From: an uncultured Slackia sp.
GTDB lineage: Bacteria; Actinomycetota; Coriobacteriia; Coriobacteriales; Eggerthellaceae
DNA length: 64,000 nt
Direction of reading: 5' to 3'
Assembly: GCF_934630525.1 (NCBI RefSeq)
Contig: NZ_CAKTVX010000001.1
Coordinates: forward strand, 62,001 to 126,000
The stretch's first letter is position 1; each line of letters begins with the position of its first letter. A program made the position numbers and the translations under genes. Under the pieces are notes generated by a model that was given only the letters and a program-made list of their open reading frames with translations, was not told where the DNA came from and did not search any database. This document shows, piece after piece, positions 10,245-18,753 of the stretch.

Positions 10245-10511
10245 ATGGGAAAGCACGACGAAGAATACGACTTCCTGGAAGACGCGTTTCGTGACGAGCC
10301 TCAGGCCTCGACGCCTGTTCATGCGAGCGACGAAGGCACGTGGCTTGACGATGCGTTCAGCGAGCAAGCCCCCGTGCGACGCAAAATGTCGGGCAAGGCG
10401 AAGGCGGCAATTATCGTGGCGATTATCGCGGCCTTGGTTTTGCTTGTTTTGCTTGGCGTTGAATCCATGAACGCCCTTGGCGCGTTTCTTTCCGTGGTCG
10501 CAACGAATTAG
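10245..10511 (+). CDS. Small single-pass membrane protein, hypothetical
   Basis: An 88-residue protein with an acidic N-terminal half (GKHDEEYDFLEDAFRDEPQA), a basic patch (VRRKMSGKAKAA) and one hydrophobic helix (AIIVAIIAALVLLVLLGV, about residues 53-70). GGAGGT precedes the ATG and the hemW start follows 9 bases later, so it is probably the first gene of a small operon with hemW. The WLDDAF-type acidic repeat (FLEDAFRDE, WLDDAFSEQ) occurs twice in the N-terminal half. I do not recognise the family. Membrane insertion with a cytosolic acidic tail is inferred. Confidence 0.65.
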   Translation: MGKHDEEYDFLEDAFRDEPQASTPVHASDEGTWLDDAFSEQAPVRRKMSGKAKAAIIVAIIAALVLLVLLGVESMNALGAFLSVVATN

Positions 10512-10520
10512 GAGGCACCT

Positions 10521-11633
10521 ATGCCGCACGATCCGTATAAGGCGCTTTATATCCATCTGCCTTTTTGCAAGCATCGCTGCGCATATTGCGATTTCACCAC
10601 GCGAGCCGTTGCTCCCGATTCGGTGGAAATCGACGAATATATCGACAATCTGATCCTCGAGCTTCGCCGCAAGGCAAAAGAGGGCGAGCTCGCAGAAATC
10701 GAAACCGTGTATGTAGGCGGAGGCACGCCGAGCTTTGTGGGCCAGGCGCGCCTTTCGAAATTGCTTTATGCCCTGGGCGTTTCCATGAATTTGACGCCTG
10801 AGGTCGAATGCTCCATGGAGGCGAATCCCGATTCGCTCACTCCCGAGCTCATTCGCGATATCTATGCCCTGGGCGTGAATCGCCTTTCCATTGGTGTGCA
10901 AAGCTTCGACGACGGTTTGCTGAAAACGCTCGATCGCATTCACGATTCGGCGCGCGCCAAGCAAGCGGTGCTCGATGCGCGCGAGCGCTTTGAAAACGTA
11001 TCGGTCGACCTTATGTGCGGCGTGCCTGGCCAGACGCCCGAAATGTTCGAAGCCGACGTGCAAACCGCGGTCGACTTGGGCGTGACGCATGTGAGCGTGT
11101 ATCCGCTTACCATCGAAGACCACACTCCGTTTCGCCGCATGGTCGACTCGGGCGAGATTGACGACGTTGACCAGGACAAAGAGGCGCTCATGATGTCGAT
11201 GGCGCCCAACGTGCTCACGCCTGTGGGCTTCCATCGCTACGAGGTGGCGAGCTATGCGCGCGAGGGTTTCGAATGCAAGCACAACATTGCCTACTGGACG
11301 GGTGTTCCGTACCTTGGCCTGGGCATTTCTGCCGTCACCATGACGCAAAACGATGCCCGCCGCATGCGCGTGCAAGATGGGGAAGTGCAAGACGACCTCA
11401 ATCGCAAGCAGATGTGCGCCGAAGACCTCATGATGAAAATGCGCATGACGCGCGGCGTTTCGGACGATGAGCTGTTCGCCGCCGCCGTGGTCATTCCTGG
11501 AGCGCTCGACGTCTTCAATTCGCTCGTTCGCGACAAGCTCGTGAAACGCGAAGATGGTCGCTGGAAGCCGACATTTGGCGGCTGGCTTTTGGGCAACGAG
11601 CTTTACGGGAGGATTTATGAGCTGGCTCCGTAA
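10521..11633 (+). CDS. hemW: Radical SAM HemW-type protein
   Basis: A 370-residue radical SAM protein related to oxygen-independent coproporphyrinogen oxidase. The cluster motif CKHRCAYC (CX3CX2C) lies near residue 16, within YIHLPFCKHRCAYCDF; VYVGGGTPS, SIGVQSFDD and a HemN-like C-terminal domain (HNIAYWTGVPYLGLGISA) follow. Sequences of this type close to lepA and hrcA-dnaJ are HemW, a haem chaperone that inserts haem into membrane proteins, rather than HemN. GGAGG precedes the ATG. Its end overlaps the predicted dusB start by 17 bases. Confidence 0.88.
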   Translation: MPHDPYKALYIHLPFCKHRCAYCDFTTRAVAPDSVEIDEYIDNLILELRRKAKEGELAEIETVYVGGGTPSFVGQARLSKLLYALGVSMNLTPEVECSMEANPDSLTPELIRDIYALGVNRLSIGVQSFDDGLLKTLDRIHDSARAKQAVLDARERFENVSVDLMCGVPGQTPEMFEADVQTAVDLGVTHVSVYPLTIEDHTPFRRMVDSGEIDDVDQDKEALMMSMAPNVLTPVGFHRYEVASYAREGFECKHNIAYWTGVPYLGLGISAVTMTQNDARRMRVQDGEVQDDLNRKQMCAEDLMMKMRMTRGVSDDELFAAAVVIPGALDVFNSLVRDKLVKREDGRWKPTFGGWLLGNELYGRIYELAP

Positions 11634-12801
11634 GGTTGCCTTCGAGGAATGCGCCGTTACGGCAAATAAGACGGGTTTTGTGGGCGCGCCGTGCTCTTCC
11701 GAGGAGAGCGCTGCATGCTCAAACAGTCCTGAGCTCGCACGGAAGCCACATTTAGTGGCTTCCGGCTCGTGCGGAACTGCGCGTGAAGCGCTCCCCTCGG
11801 AAGAGCACGGCGCACGCAACTCCATTCCCGTGCTTCTTGCTCCCATGGCTGGCGTGAACGACATCGCCTTCCGCCAGCTGAGCCTGGAGTTGGGCTGCGA
11901 CATCACGTATACCGAAATGGTTTCCAGCAAAGCGCTCTCGTTCGCGAACGAAAAAACGCGCCACTTGCTCGATCGCGCGCCCAACGAACGCAAGGTTGCC
12001 GTGCAGCTGTTCGGCCACGAGCCCGAGACGATGGCGCGTGAAGCCGCGTGGATTGAATCCGAGATGGGCGATGCGCTCGCTTACATCGACATCAACATGG
12101 GCTGCCCGGCTCGTAAGATCGTGAAGAAGGGCGACGGCTCGGCGCTCATGACGACGCCCGAACTCGCTGCCGAGATTGTGCGCAAGGTGTCGGCCGCCGT
12201 CGAACATCCCACGACGGTCAAATTCCGCAAGGGATATGCCGCAGACGAAGACATCGCGGTTGATTTCGCCCGCCGTATGGAAGATGCCGGCGCTTCGGCG
12301 GTTGCGGTGCATGGCCGCACGGCGGCGCAATTCTATTCGGGATGCGCCGATTGGGATGTGATTGCGCGCGTGAAGGCCGCCGTCGAGGTGCCCGTTATTG
12401 GCAATGGCGATGTGACTGGCGGAAAAGAGGCGTGTGCGCTCGTGGCGCAAACGGGTTGCGATGCCGTGATGATTGGTCGCGGCGCGCAGGGAAACCCGTG
12501 GGTGTTCGAGCAGGTGCGCGCCGCCTTGAACGGCGAAGCCGCGCCCGAGCCCCCCACGCCCGAACAGCGCGTTGCCATGGCTCATCGCCATGCCGAGATT
12601 TTATCGAAGCGCATAGGGAACAATTTGGTCTATATGCGTAAGCACGTGATGTGGTATTTGCGCGGCATTCCAGGAGCCTCGAAGGCGCGCGGCGAGCTCA
12701 ACCAGTGCGTGACGCTCGACGATTTCGACCGAGTGCTTGAACAGCTGCTTGCCGACGCCGCGCGCATTGAAGCGGAAGAGGAACGATATTTGGCACGCTA
12801 A
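11617..12801 (+). CDS. dusB: tRNA-dihydrouridine synthase (DusB type) with palindromic element in its 5' coding region
   Basis: The TIM-barrel flavoprotein body is canonical: VLLAPMAGVNDIAFRQ, NMGCPARKIVKKGDGSAL with the catalytic Cys, VAVHGRTAAQFYSG, VIGNGDVTGG and MIGRGAQGNPWVF for FMN. Dus enzymes reduce uridine in the tRNA D-loop using NADPH. The first 68 residues from the ATG at 11617 (preceded by GGGAGGA) are not Dus-like; residues about 24-66 are translated from the palindromic element at 11686-11813, without any stop. A GTG at the Val of VLLAPMAG could be an alternative start but would give an unusually short N-terminus. Either the element is carried in the protein, or translation starts after it. 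Confidence 0.88.
   Translation: MSWLRKVAFEECAVTANKTGFVGAPCSSEESAACSNSPELARKPHLVASGSCGTAREALPSEEHGARNSIPVLLAPMAGVNDIAFRQLSLELGCDITYTEMVSSKALSFANEKTRHLLDRAPNERKVAVQLFGHEPETMAREAAWIESEMGDALAYIDINMGCPARKIVKKGDGSALMTTPELAAEIVRKVSAAVEHPTTVKFRKGYAADEDIAVDFARRMEDAGASAVAVHGRTAAQFYSGCADWDVIARVKAAVEVPVIGNGDVTGGKEACALVAQTGCDAVMIGRGAQGNPWVFEQVRAALNGEAAPEPPTPEQRVAMAHRHAEILSKRIGNNLVYMRKHVMWYLRGIPGASKARGELNQCVTLDDFDRVLEQLLADAARIEAEEERYLAR
11686..11813. repeat. Palindromic element inside the dusB reading frame
   Basis: The outer arms (11686-11712 and 11787-11813) are complementary at 26 of 27 positions. An inner 10-bp stem CGGAAGCCAC (11740-11749) pairs with GTGGCTTCCG (11755-11764) around loop ATTTA. The centre shares AGTCCTG, GCTCGTGCGGAA and the A/T pentaloop with the element at 41503-41619, while the stem sequences differ and keep pairing. 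It begins 53 bases after the hemW stop. Confidence 0.75.
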
Positions 12802-12919
12802 CTGGCGGTTCTCGCCTTCGCGAATATGCGCGTTGCGTGCCCGTCGGCATGTCTCCGCGGTGCTGTGGAGCTCGTTTCTTTCCGCAGCGTGACGGAACGG
12901 TGTCGTTTTCTTTGGTTTA

Positions 12920-12946
12920 TTAGCACTCTTGGGGCATCGCTGCTAG
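12920..12946 (+). promoter_or_regulatory. Partial CIRCE operator overlapping the hrcA promoter
   Basis: The left half TTAGCACTC is a perfect match to the HrcA operator (TTAGCACTC-N9-GAGTGCTAA). After exactly nine bases the right half reads CGCTGCTAG, keeping TGCTA. TTAGCA (12920) and TAGAAT (12944-12949) could serve as -35 and -10 with an 18-base spacer, so the operator would cover the promoter. This supports autoregulation of hrcA-dnaJ. Confidence 0.6.
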
Positions 12947-13048
12947 AATCCTGTCACGTTAACGCGCACGCGCGTGATTCGTTGTGTCGTCTCGCGCCGA
13001 TCGGTGCGCGGGGCATGGAATGCGTCGCATGAAAGGGGCCGAGAACCG

Positions 13049-14059
13049 TTGCTGTCCGATCGTCGACAGAAAGTGCTTCAAGCGCTTATCGAGGAGTACA
13101 TCGCCAACGCGCAGCCTGTAGGCTCGCGCACCTTGGTCGATCGTTACCGGCTCGGCGTTTCCTCTGCTACGGTTCGCAACGAACTCTCGGTGCTTGAAGA
13201 TGAAGGCTATCTCACTTCTCCGCACACTTCCGCCGGCCGCGTTCCGACCGATGCGGGCTATCGTGCATTCGTCGACGATTTGCTTTCGCGCGAATACGGC
13301 GAAGACGCCACGGGCGGCATGTTCGACGACGTGCGTGATGCGGCAACGAAGATGGACGACCTCATGGAGCAAACATCGGCCGCCCTGTCTCGCTTGACCG
13401 ATTGCCTTTCGGTTGTGGTCGCGCCTTCTTTGCTCGCGTCTTCGGTGAAGCAAATTTCGCTCGTGTCCATGTCGTCTCGTCGCATGCTCATGGTCGTCGT
13501 TACCGACGACGGTCAGGTGTTCAACCGGTCGGTCGAGTTTGCGGAAGACGTTTCCGCCGATGAGCTGGCCGACGTGCAGAATGCATTGAACGCCGCGCTT
13601 TCGGGGCGTTCAATTTCCGAGGTGCGCAAAGCGAAGGGCGTGCGTATTGAAGCGCTTTCCAGCCCGCTCGCGCGCATCGTGATTGACGAGCTCGTTGTTT
13701 GCATGGCGAAGGCCGACGAAGGCCGCGCGCATAGCTTGGGTATGTCGACGTTGCTGAGCAAGCCCGAATTCAGCAACTCGTCCGCTGCGTTGCCCGTGCT
13801 CCAAGTGCTCGAAGACGACACGGTGCTTATGCATCTTTTCGACGACGTGGGCTCTGCGGGCAATGCCCCCGATTCGCTCGAGGTTCGCATCGGTAAGGAG
13901 AATTCCGCGAGCGAGCTATCGGGGGTTTCGGTCGTCGCCGCCCAATACGGTTCGGGCGAGGCTCAAGGCGTGGTCGCCGTCATCGGCCCTACGCGCATGG
14001 ATTATTCGAAGGTCATCAGCGTGGTGCGCTCCGCGAAAAGCGCGCTGAAAGATTTGTAA
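13049..14059 (+). CDS. hrcA: Heat-inducible transcription repressor HrcA
   Basis: A 336-residue repressor. The N-terminal winged helix is clear (LSDRRQKVLQALIEEYIANA; VDRYRLGVSSATVRNELSVL; SPHTSAGRVPTDAGYRAFVD), followed by the GAF-like dimerisation domain and a C-terminal VVAVIGPTRMDYSKVISVV. HrcA binds CIRCE and represses chaperone operons. No ATG gives a sensible N-terminus; the TTG at 13049 is 12 bases after AAAGGGG and places SDRRQKVL at the start, as in the family. The partial CIRCE lies about 100 bases upstream. dnaJ follows 21 bases later; grpE and dnaK are not here. Confidence 0.92.
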   Translation: MLSDRRQKVLQALIEEYIANAQPVGSRTLVDRYRLGVSSATVRNELSVLEDEGYLTSPHTSAGRVPTDAGYRAFVDDLLSREYGEDATGGMFDDVRDAATKMDDLMEQTSAALSRLTDCLSVVVAPSLLASSVKQISLVSMSSRRMLMVVVTDDGQVFNRSVEFAEDVSADELADVQNALNAALSGRSISEVRKAKGVRIEALSSPLARIVIDELVVCMAKADEGRAHSLGMSTLLSKPEFSNSSAALPVLQVLEDDTVLMHLFDDVGSAGNAPDSLEVRIGKENSASELSGVSVVAAQYGSGEAQGVVAVIGPTRMDYSKVISVVRSAKSALKDL

Positions 14060-14080
14060 ATAGGAAGGCTCACACACACT

Positions 14081-15214
14081 ATGGCAAAAGACCTCTACGC
14101 CATTTTGGGCGTCAGCAAAGATGCAACCGACGCCGAAATCAAGAAGGCGTTTCGCCGCAAAGCGCGCGAACTTCACCCCGATGTGAATAAAGCGCCCGAT
14201 GCAGAGGATCGTTTCAAGGAATTGAACGAGGCCTACGACGTGCTTTCCGACGCCAATAAGCGTGCGCAGTACGACCGCTTCGGCACGGTTCCCGGAGCGG
14301 CGGGCGGCCCCGCCGGCGGCTACAACGTCGACTTCGAAGACATCTTCGGCGGCGGTTTCGGCGGCATGGGCGATATTTTCTCGAGCTTCTTCGGCGGCGC
14401 TGCGGGCGGTCGCGCCACGGTGCGCAAAGAAGGCCGCGATATGGGCGTTGGCCTGCGCCTGACGCTTGAAGAGGTCGCTGCGGGCGCGAAGAAGGAAATC
14501 GTCTACGACCGCCTGGCGCCGTGCGAGGTGTGCAATGGCTCGGGCAAGGCCGAGGGCGGCAAAGAAATCGATTGCCCCGATTGCCACGGTCGCGGCCGCG
14601 TGGTCACCGTGCAGCATACGTTCCTGGGCGATATGCAAACCGCCTCTACGTGCTCTACATGCGGCGGCACGGGCAAAGTCATCGACAAGCCGTGCGAAGA
14701 ATGCGAGGGCCAGGGCCGCATCCCCGATCGCCAGCATGTCACCGTCGAAGTGCCTGCCGGCATTCGCGAGGGCCAGCAGCTGCGCGTGACGGGCTTCGGC
14801 GAGGCCGGCATGCACGGCGCTCGTCCGGGCGACCTCATCGTGACGTGCCGTATTCAGCCGCATGAGTTCTTCGAGCGCGAGGGCGACAATCTGCACGCCC
14901 GTGCGAACGTGAGCTTCATCCAGGCCACGCTCGGCGCCGAAATCGAGATTGACGGCATCTTCCATGACGAAAAGGTGAAGGTTCGCGTTCCCGAGGGCTG
15001 CCAAAACGAGCAGGTCATTCGCGTAAAGGGCATGGGCATGCCCCGTTTGAAGTCCACCGAGCGCGGCGATATGTATGTGCACATTACCGTGCTTATTCCG
15101 AAGAAGGTCACCAAGAAGCAGCGTGAGCTGCTCGAAAAGGTGGCCGAGGAATTCGGCGAAGACGTGGCCGCACCGCGCAGCCCGCTGCAGAAGTTGCGCG
15201 ACGCGTTCAACTAG
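14081..15214 (+). CDS. dnaJ: Chaperone DnaJ
   Basis: A 377-residue type I J-protein. J-domain at the N-terminus with the HPD motif (ELHPDVNKA, about 30-38) and a Gly/Phe-rich linker (about 75-120). Then four zinc-finger repeats CEVCNGSG, CPDCHGRG, CSTCGGTG and CEECEGQG (about 147-215) and two C-terminal substrate-binding domains. It stimulates DnaK ATPase and delivers clients. It forms an operon with hrcA and is followed by a terminator. Confidence 0.97.
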   Translation: MAKDLYAILGVSKDATDAEIKKAFRRKARELHPDVNKAPDAEDRFKELNEAYDVLSDANKRAQYDRFGTVPGAAGGPAGGYNVDFEDIFGGGFGGMGDIFSSFFGGAAGGRATVRKEGRDMGVGLRLTLEEVAAGAKKEIVYDRLAPCEVCNGSGKAEGGKEIDCPDCHGRGRVVTVQHTFLGDMQTASTCSTCGGTGKVIDKPCEECEGQGRIPDRQHVTVEVPAGIREGQQLRVTGFGEAGMHGARPGDLIVTCRIQPHEFFEREGDNLHARANVSFIQATLGAEIEIDGIFHDEKVKVRVPEGCQNEQVIRVKGMGMPRLKSTERGDMYVHITVLIPKKVTKKQRELLEKVAEEFGEDVAAPRSPLQKLRDAFN

Positions 15215-15222
15215 GAAGCATG

Positions 15223-15258
15223 AAGGCACCTGGCGTAGAGCTAGGTGCCTCTTTGTTG
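15223..15258 (+). terminator. Terminator after dnaJ
   Basis: AGGCACCT (15224-15231) pairs with AGGTGCCT (15243-15250) around an 11-base loop and is followed by CTTTGTTGTT. It ends the hrcA-dnaJ unit. Confidence 0.7.
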
Positions 15259-15337
15259 TTGCGGCTTTTTCGCTTTCGCTTCGGGTACACTGGTTGCCTG
15301 AAACGATTGAGCGCCGTTGACTGCCGTTGATTGCCGA

Positions 15338-16600
15338 ATGCAAGGAATGCCTTTGTTGGAACAAACCAAAAAAAATGCAGCTTCTTTTCATGTCGTGAAC
15401 CTTGGCTGCAAGGTGAACCGCGTCGAAAGCGACGATTTCGCAGCCGCCCTTATTGCGGGCGGTGGGCGAGAAGTGCCCATCGAGGCCGCCGATTTCATTG
15501 TCGTGAACACGTGCACCGTTACGGGCGAGGCTGAAAAGAAAACGCGCAAGGCCGTGCGCCAGTCGCTGCGCGCGAACGATTTCGCTCGCGTCGTTGTAAC
15601 CGGTTGCGCCGCCGCCATCGATCCCATTACCTATACCGAGATGGATCCCCGCATCGAAGTGGTGCCGAAAAGCGCCATGGCCGACGTGCTTGGCGCGCAG
15701 ACGAGCGAGTCGCCCGCCTTGGCCGCCATTCGCGCGGGCGAGGAATTTCCCACGCGTGTTGGCGTGAAGGTGCAAGATGGCTGCAACAATGCGTGCACGT
15801 ACTGCATCGTGCATGTTGCGCGCGGGCGTGCCACATCGCGGCCTTCCGAAGAGATTATTGAGGAAGTGCGTGAGCTCGCGCGCGCGGGCGTGCGTGAAAT
15901 CGTGCTCACGGGCATTAATTTGGGCTCGTATCGCGAGGGCGACATGCGCCTGGCCGATTTGCTGCGTTGCCTTATGAAAGCGGTCGATGAAGAATTTCCC
16001 GCCGATTCGGGCCTTGGCGTCGTGCCGCGCGTTCGTTTCCGCGTGTCGTCGATTGAGCCGCGCGACGTCGATGACGACCTTATTGAGCTCATGGCCGCAT
16101 CGAATGGCCGCATTTGCCGACATTTGCATTTGCCGCTGCAATCGGGTTCGAGCAAGGTGCTGCGCGAAATGCGACGCCCCTATAGCGCCGAGCGATTTTT
16201 GGGCCTGGTCGAGAAGCTGTATGCCGCCATGCCCCAGCTGTCGCTTTCGACTGACGTCATCGTCGGCTTTCCCGGCGAAACTGAAGAAGACTTCCTCGAG
16301 ACATGCCGCGTGGCTGAAATATGCCGCTTTTCGAAGATACACATTTTCCGCTACTCGAAGCGTGCGGGAACGCCTGCGGCCGAGCGCGACGATCAGGTCT
16401 CGCCCGAAGTGAAGGCCGAGCGCGCCAAAAGGCTCGAGGCGATCGAGGAACGTCTTCGCGCCGACGATATGCATCGCCGTTGCGGGTCGAGGGAATTGGC
16501 CCTGGTCGAATCGGAGGGCAACGCCACGACTGAGAGCTATCACGGAATCGATGCCCCAGCGGGCAGCATCGTGGGCGATTTGGTGGAGTGCGAACTATGA
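15338..16600 (+). CDS. mtaB: tRNA threonylcarbamoyladenosine methylthiotransferase (MtaB type)
   Basis: A methylthiotransferase of about 420 residues. The N-terminal UPF0004 domain (FHVVNLGCKVNRVESDDFAA; VNTCTVTGEAEKKTRKAVRQ; VVTGCAAA) carries three cysteines for the auxiliary cluster. The radical SAM core has CNNACTYC within VQDGCNNACTYCIVHVARG; LHLPLQSGSSKVLREMRR and STDVIVGFPGETEEDF follow, and there is a short C-terminal region. MtaB converts t6A37 to ms2t6A37 in tRNA. Possible starts are TTG 15317, ATG 15338 and ATG 15347; none has a strong Shine-Dalgarno, so the exact N-terminus is uncertain. It overlaps the next gene by ATGA. Confidence 0.9.
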   Translation: MQGMPLLEQTKKNAASFHVVNLGCKVNRVESDDFAAALIAGGGREVPIEAADFIVVNTCTVTGEAEKKTRKAVRQSLRANDFARVVVTGCAAAIDPITYTEMDPRIEVVPKSAMADVLGAQTSESPALAAIRAGEEFPTRVGVKVQDGCNNACTYCIVHVARGRATSRPSEEIIEEVRELARAGVREIVLTGINLGSYREGDMRLADLLRCLMKAVDEEFPADSGLGVVPRVRFRVSSIEPRDVDDDLIELMAASNGRICRHLHLPLQSGSSKVLREMRRPYSAERFLGLVEKLYAAMPQLSLSTDVIVGFPGETEEDFLETCRVAEICRFSKIHIFRYSKRAGTPAAERDDQVSPEVKAERAKRLEAIEERLRADDMHRRCGSRELALVESEGNATTESYHGIDAPAGSIVGDLVECEL

Positions 16601-17079
16601 TGGAAGAACGTTCGAATTCCGGCGCGTCTGGAAGCGAGCCCATGGCCGGCGGCGGCGAGGCAGCAGGCCAAAGCGTCGATGCGGGTGAGATGGGCGAAAC
16701 GGGCGAAACGCTGAAGCGCAAGAACAATCTCGTGAAATCGTTCGGTTATGCGGCTTCGGGCGTGGTCCAGGCGGGAAGCGAGCGCAACTTCAAGGTCGAT
16801 GTCGTGGCGGCGGTTGTGGTTTTTGCCGCGTGCGCGCTTTTGCAGGTGCCTGCTTGGGGGTGGGCTGTGGTTGCCATGTGCGTGGGCGTACAGCTCGCCA
16901 TGGAAACCGTGAACACGGCGATAGAGGCAATCGTTGATTTGGCTTCGCCTGACATCCACCCGCTTGCCAAGCGCGCGAAAGATTGCGCGGCGGGTGCCGC
17001 CCTTATCACAGCCTGCGCAAGCGTCGTCGTAGGCCTTATCGTATTCGTTCCGGCGCTTTTGGCGCTGCTGGGAGCATAG
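16597..17079 (+). CDS. dgkA: Diacylglycerol/undecaprenol kinase
   Basis: A 160-residue DgkA-family membrane enzyme. After a 45-residue Gly/Glu-rich soluble N-terminus (longer than usual) come LVKSFGYAASGVVQAGSERN, three hydrophobic helices and the active-site motif METVNTAIEAIVDL. It phosphorylates diacylglycerol or, in Gram-positives, undecaprenol. The ATG overlaps the mtaB stop (ATGA), so the two are translationally coupled. The extra N-terminal residues (GSEPMAGGGEAAGQ) look disordered. Confidence 0.88.
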   Translation: MMEERSNSGASGSEPMAGGGEAAGQSVDAGEMGETGETLKRKNNLVKSFGYAASGVVQAGSERNFKVDVVAAVVVFAACALLQVPAWGWAVVAMCVGVQLAMETVNTAIEAIVDLASPDIHPLAKRAKDCAAGAALITACASVVVGLIVFVPALLALLGA

Positions 17080-17091
17080 GGGGGCAAGCGC

Positions 17092-17883
17092 ATGTCATTC
17101 CATCATTTTTTTCTTGACGGCCAAGTTATCGCCGAAGAGACGGCGCAGGAATTCCCCGTGCGCCTTTCTGCGGAAGACGCCAAACACGCGCGCGTGCTGC
17201 GCCTGTCTGAGGGCGAGCATATAAGCGTTGTTGATGCGGCGAGCGATTATTTCGAACTGGAAATCATCTCGGCGCACGATGGCCTGGTGGCGCGCATCGC
17301 GCAGCGTCTCGATGCGCCGCAGGCGCCTGCGAGCATTGCGCTGTTCCAGGGCCTTGCCAAGGGCGACAAGATGGACGATATCATTCGCCATGCGACCGAG
17401 GTGGGCATTGACGAGTTCGTGCCCCTTTCGAGCTCTCGTTGCGTCATGAAGCTCGATGCGAAGAAGGCGAAGTCCAAGCTTGCCCGTTGGCAGGCCATCG
17501 CGCATTCTGCCGCCATGCAATCGGGACGCATGGTCGAGCCGCGCGTGCATGGGCCGCATACGGTGAAGCAGGCTGTGCAGCTGCTGCGCGAATTCGACTG
17601 CGTGCTCGTATGCTGGGAGGAATGCCCCTCGACGAAGACCATCGCCGCCGCGCTCGAACAGTCGCTCGGGAGCGCCGCTGTCGCCAAGCCGCGCATCGCC
17701 GTGCTGGTGGGTCCCGAGGGCGGCCTTTCCGCCGATGAGGTCGAAGCGCTCACGGCAGGCGTCAATGCCTGGCCTGTGACGCTTGGCCCGTCGATCCTTC
17801 GTACCGAAACCGCTGGAATCGTTGCCCCTGCGCTCGTTTTGTATGCGTGCGGAGGCATGGGCGCCGACAAGAAAGGGTTTTAA
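17092..17883 (+). CDS. rsmE: 16S rRNA (uracil1498-N3)-methyltransferase
   Basis: A 263-residue SPOUT methyltransferase with an N-terminal PUA-like domain (KHARVLRLSEGEHISVVDAA). LFQGLAKGDKMDDIIRHATE, LVGPEGGLSADEVEAL and the knot motif LGPSILRTETAGIVAPA are diagnostic. It methylates U1498 of 16S rRNA. A GGGGGG precedes the ATG and the gene abuts ybeY without a gap. It belongs to the mtaB-dgkA-rsmE-ybeY cluster of RNA-modification genes. Confidence 0.94.
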   Translation: MSFHHFFLDGQVIAEETAQEFPVRLSAEDAKHARVLRLSEGEHISVVDAASDYFELEIISAHDGLVARIAQRLDAPQAPASIALFQGLAKGDKMDDIIRHATEVGIDEFVPLSSSRCVMKLDAKKAKSKLARWQAIAHSAAMQSGRMVEPRVHGPHTVKQAVQLLREFDCVLVCWEECPSTKTIAAALEQSLGSAAVAKPRIAVLVGPEGGLSADEVEALTAGVNAWPVTLGPSILRTETAGIVAPALVLYACGGMGADKKGF

Positions 17884-18375
17884 ATGAACATCGAAATCGA
17901 AATCGAGCATGGCGCCGACATCGCGAGCGGCGTCGATATCGAGGGTATCACGCAATACGTGCTTGAGCAGGAAGGATGCCCCGCCACAACCGAGGTCTCC
18001 ATCACGCTCACGACCGACGAGGAAGTTCATCGCCTGAACAAGGAATACCGCGGAATCGACCGCCCGACCGACGTGCTCAGCTTCGAGTGCGACGGCCTTG
18101 ACGACGATTTCGACGGGGGAGCGGCGTACGACGACGCGGGCGTGCCCGATGACGAGCCGTTCATGCTTGGCGACATCATCATCGCCTCCGATTATGCGCG
18201 CGCTCAAACGGCCCAGTTCGGCACCACGCCGCAAGAAGAGCTCGCGGTGCTGCTCGTGCATGGCCTTCTGCACTTGTGCGGATGGGATCATGTGCATTCC
18301 GACGAAGAGGCCGAGGCCATGGAAGCTCGCGAGCGCGAGATGCTTGCTGGCGTGGGGCTGCCCAACATCCGCTAG
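17884..18375 (+). CDS. ybeY: Endoribonuclease YbeY
   Basis: A 163-residue metalloprotein with NKEYRGIDRPTDVLSFECD and the zinc motif HGLLHLCGWDH (HX3HX5H) near residue 125. YbeY is needed for 16S rRNA 3'-end maturation and ribosome quality control. The ATG follows the rsmE stop directly. An acidic insert of about 15 residues (DGLDDDFDGGAAYDDAG) sits between the two conserved blocks and makes it slightly longer than the family norm. Confidence 0.94.
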   Translation: MNIEIEIEHGADIASGVDIEGITQYVLEQEGCPATTEVSITLTTDEEVHRLNKEYRGIDRPTDVLSFECDGLDDDFDGGAAYDDAGVPDDEPFMLGDIIIASDYARAQTAQFGTTPQEELAVLLVHGLLHLCGWDHVHSDEEAEAMEAREREMLAGVGLPNIR

Positions 18376-18497
18376 AAACTGCGGCGGTATCCCGCGTGCG
18401 GGCGGTGTGGCGGGCGGCTCTTTCGTGCGCTCCATAACCGCATTTCGCGCGCCAATTTGCACAAGTTGTGTTCGCTTGCCCAAGGGGCAAAAAGCTC

Positions 18498-18526
18498 TTG
18501 GAGAGCGAGTGCGTCTCTGCTATAAT
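18498..18526 (+). promoter_or_regulatory. Sigma-70-type promoter for rplS
   Basis: TTGGAG (18498-18503) and a perfect TATAAT (18521-18526) are 17 bases apart. The transcript would have a leader of about 220 bases before rplS. Confidence 0.75.
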
Positions 18527-18753
18527 TCAACGTCGGCTTCTTAAGCGCTCCGTTTCACGTCGGAACGAGCAACCTTCGGGTCGCGTTCGTTTCCATCCGA
18601 CCTCTGCTGCGGTGCCAGGTTTTGTCCAGAACCTTGAAGGGCTCAGCTTAGTTGGGCATTGCATGCGATGCCCGCGCGCAAGCGCGAAGGCGAACCCGAA
18701 ACTGGCGTTTTAAGCAGCACAGTCGAAGGAAAAGACTAGCAGAAGGAAACGAA
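18527..18753 (+). promoter_or_regulatory. Long 5' leader of rplS
   Basis: About 225 transcribed bases without a gene. They include a GGGCAT/ATGCCC hairpin near 18656-18675 and end in AGAAGGA before the ATG. Leaders of this length on ribosomal protein genes often mediate autogenous control; I could not assign a known motif. Confidence 0.35.

Noticed and set aside
12826..13032. 68-codon ORF between dusB and hrcA
   Set aside because: It runs through the predicted CIRCE/promoter and has no recognisable product.
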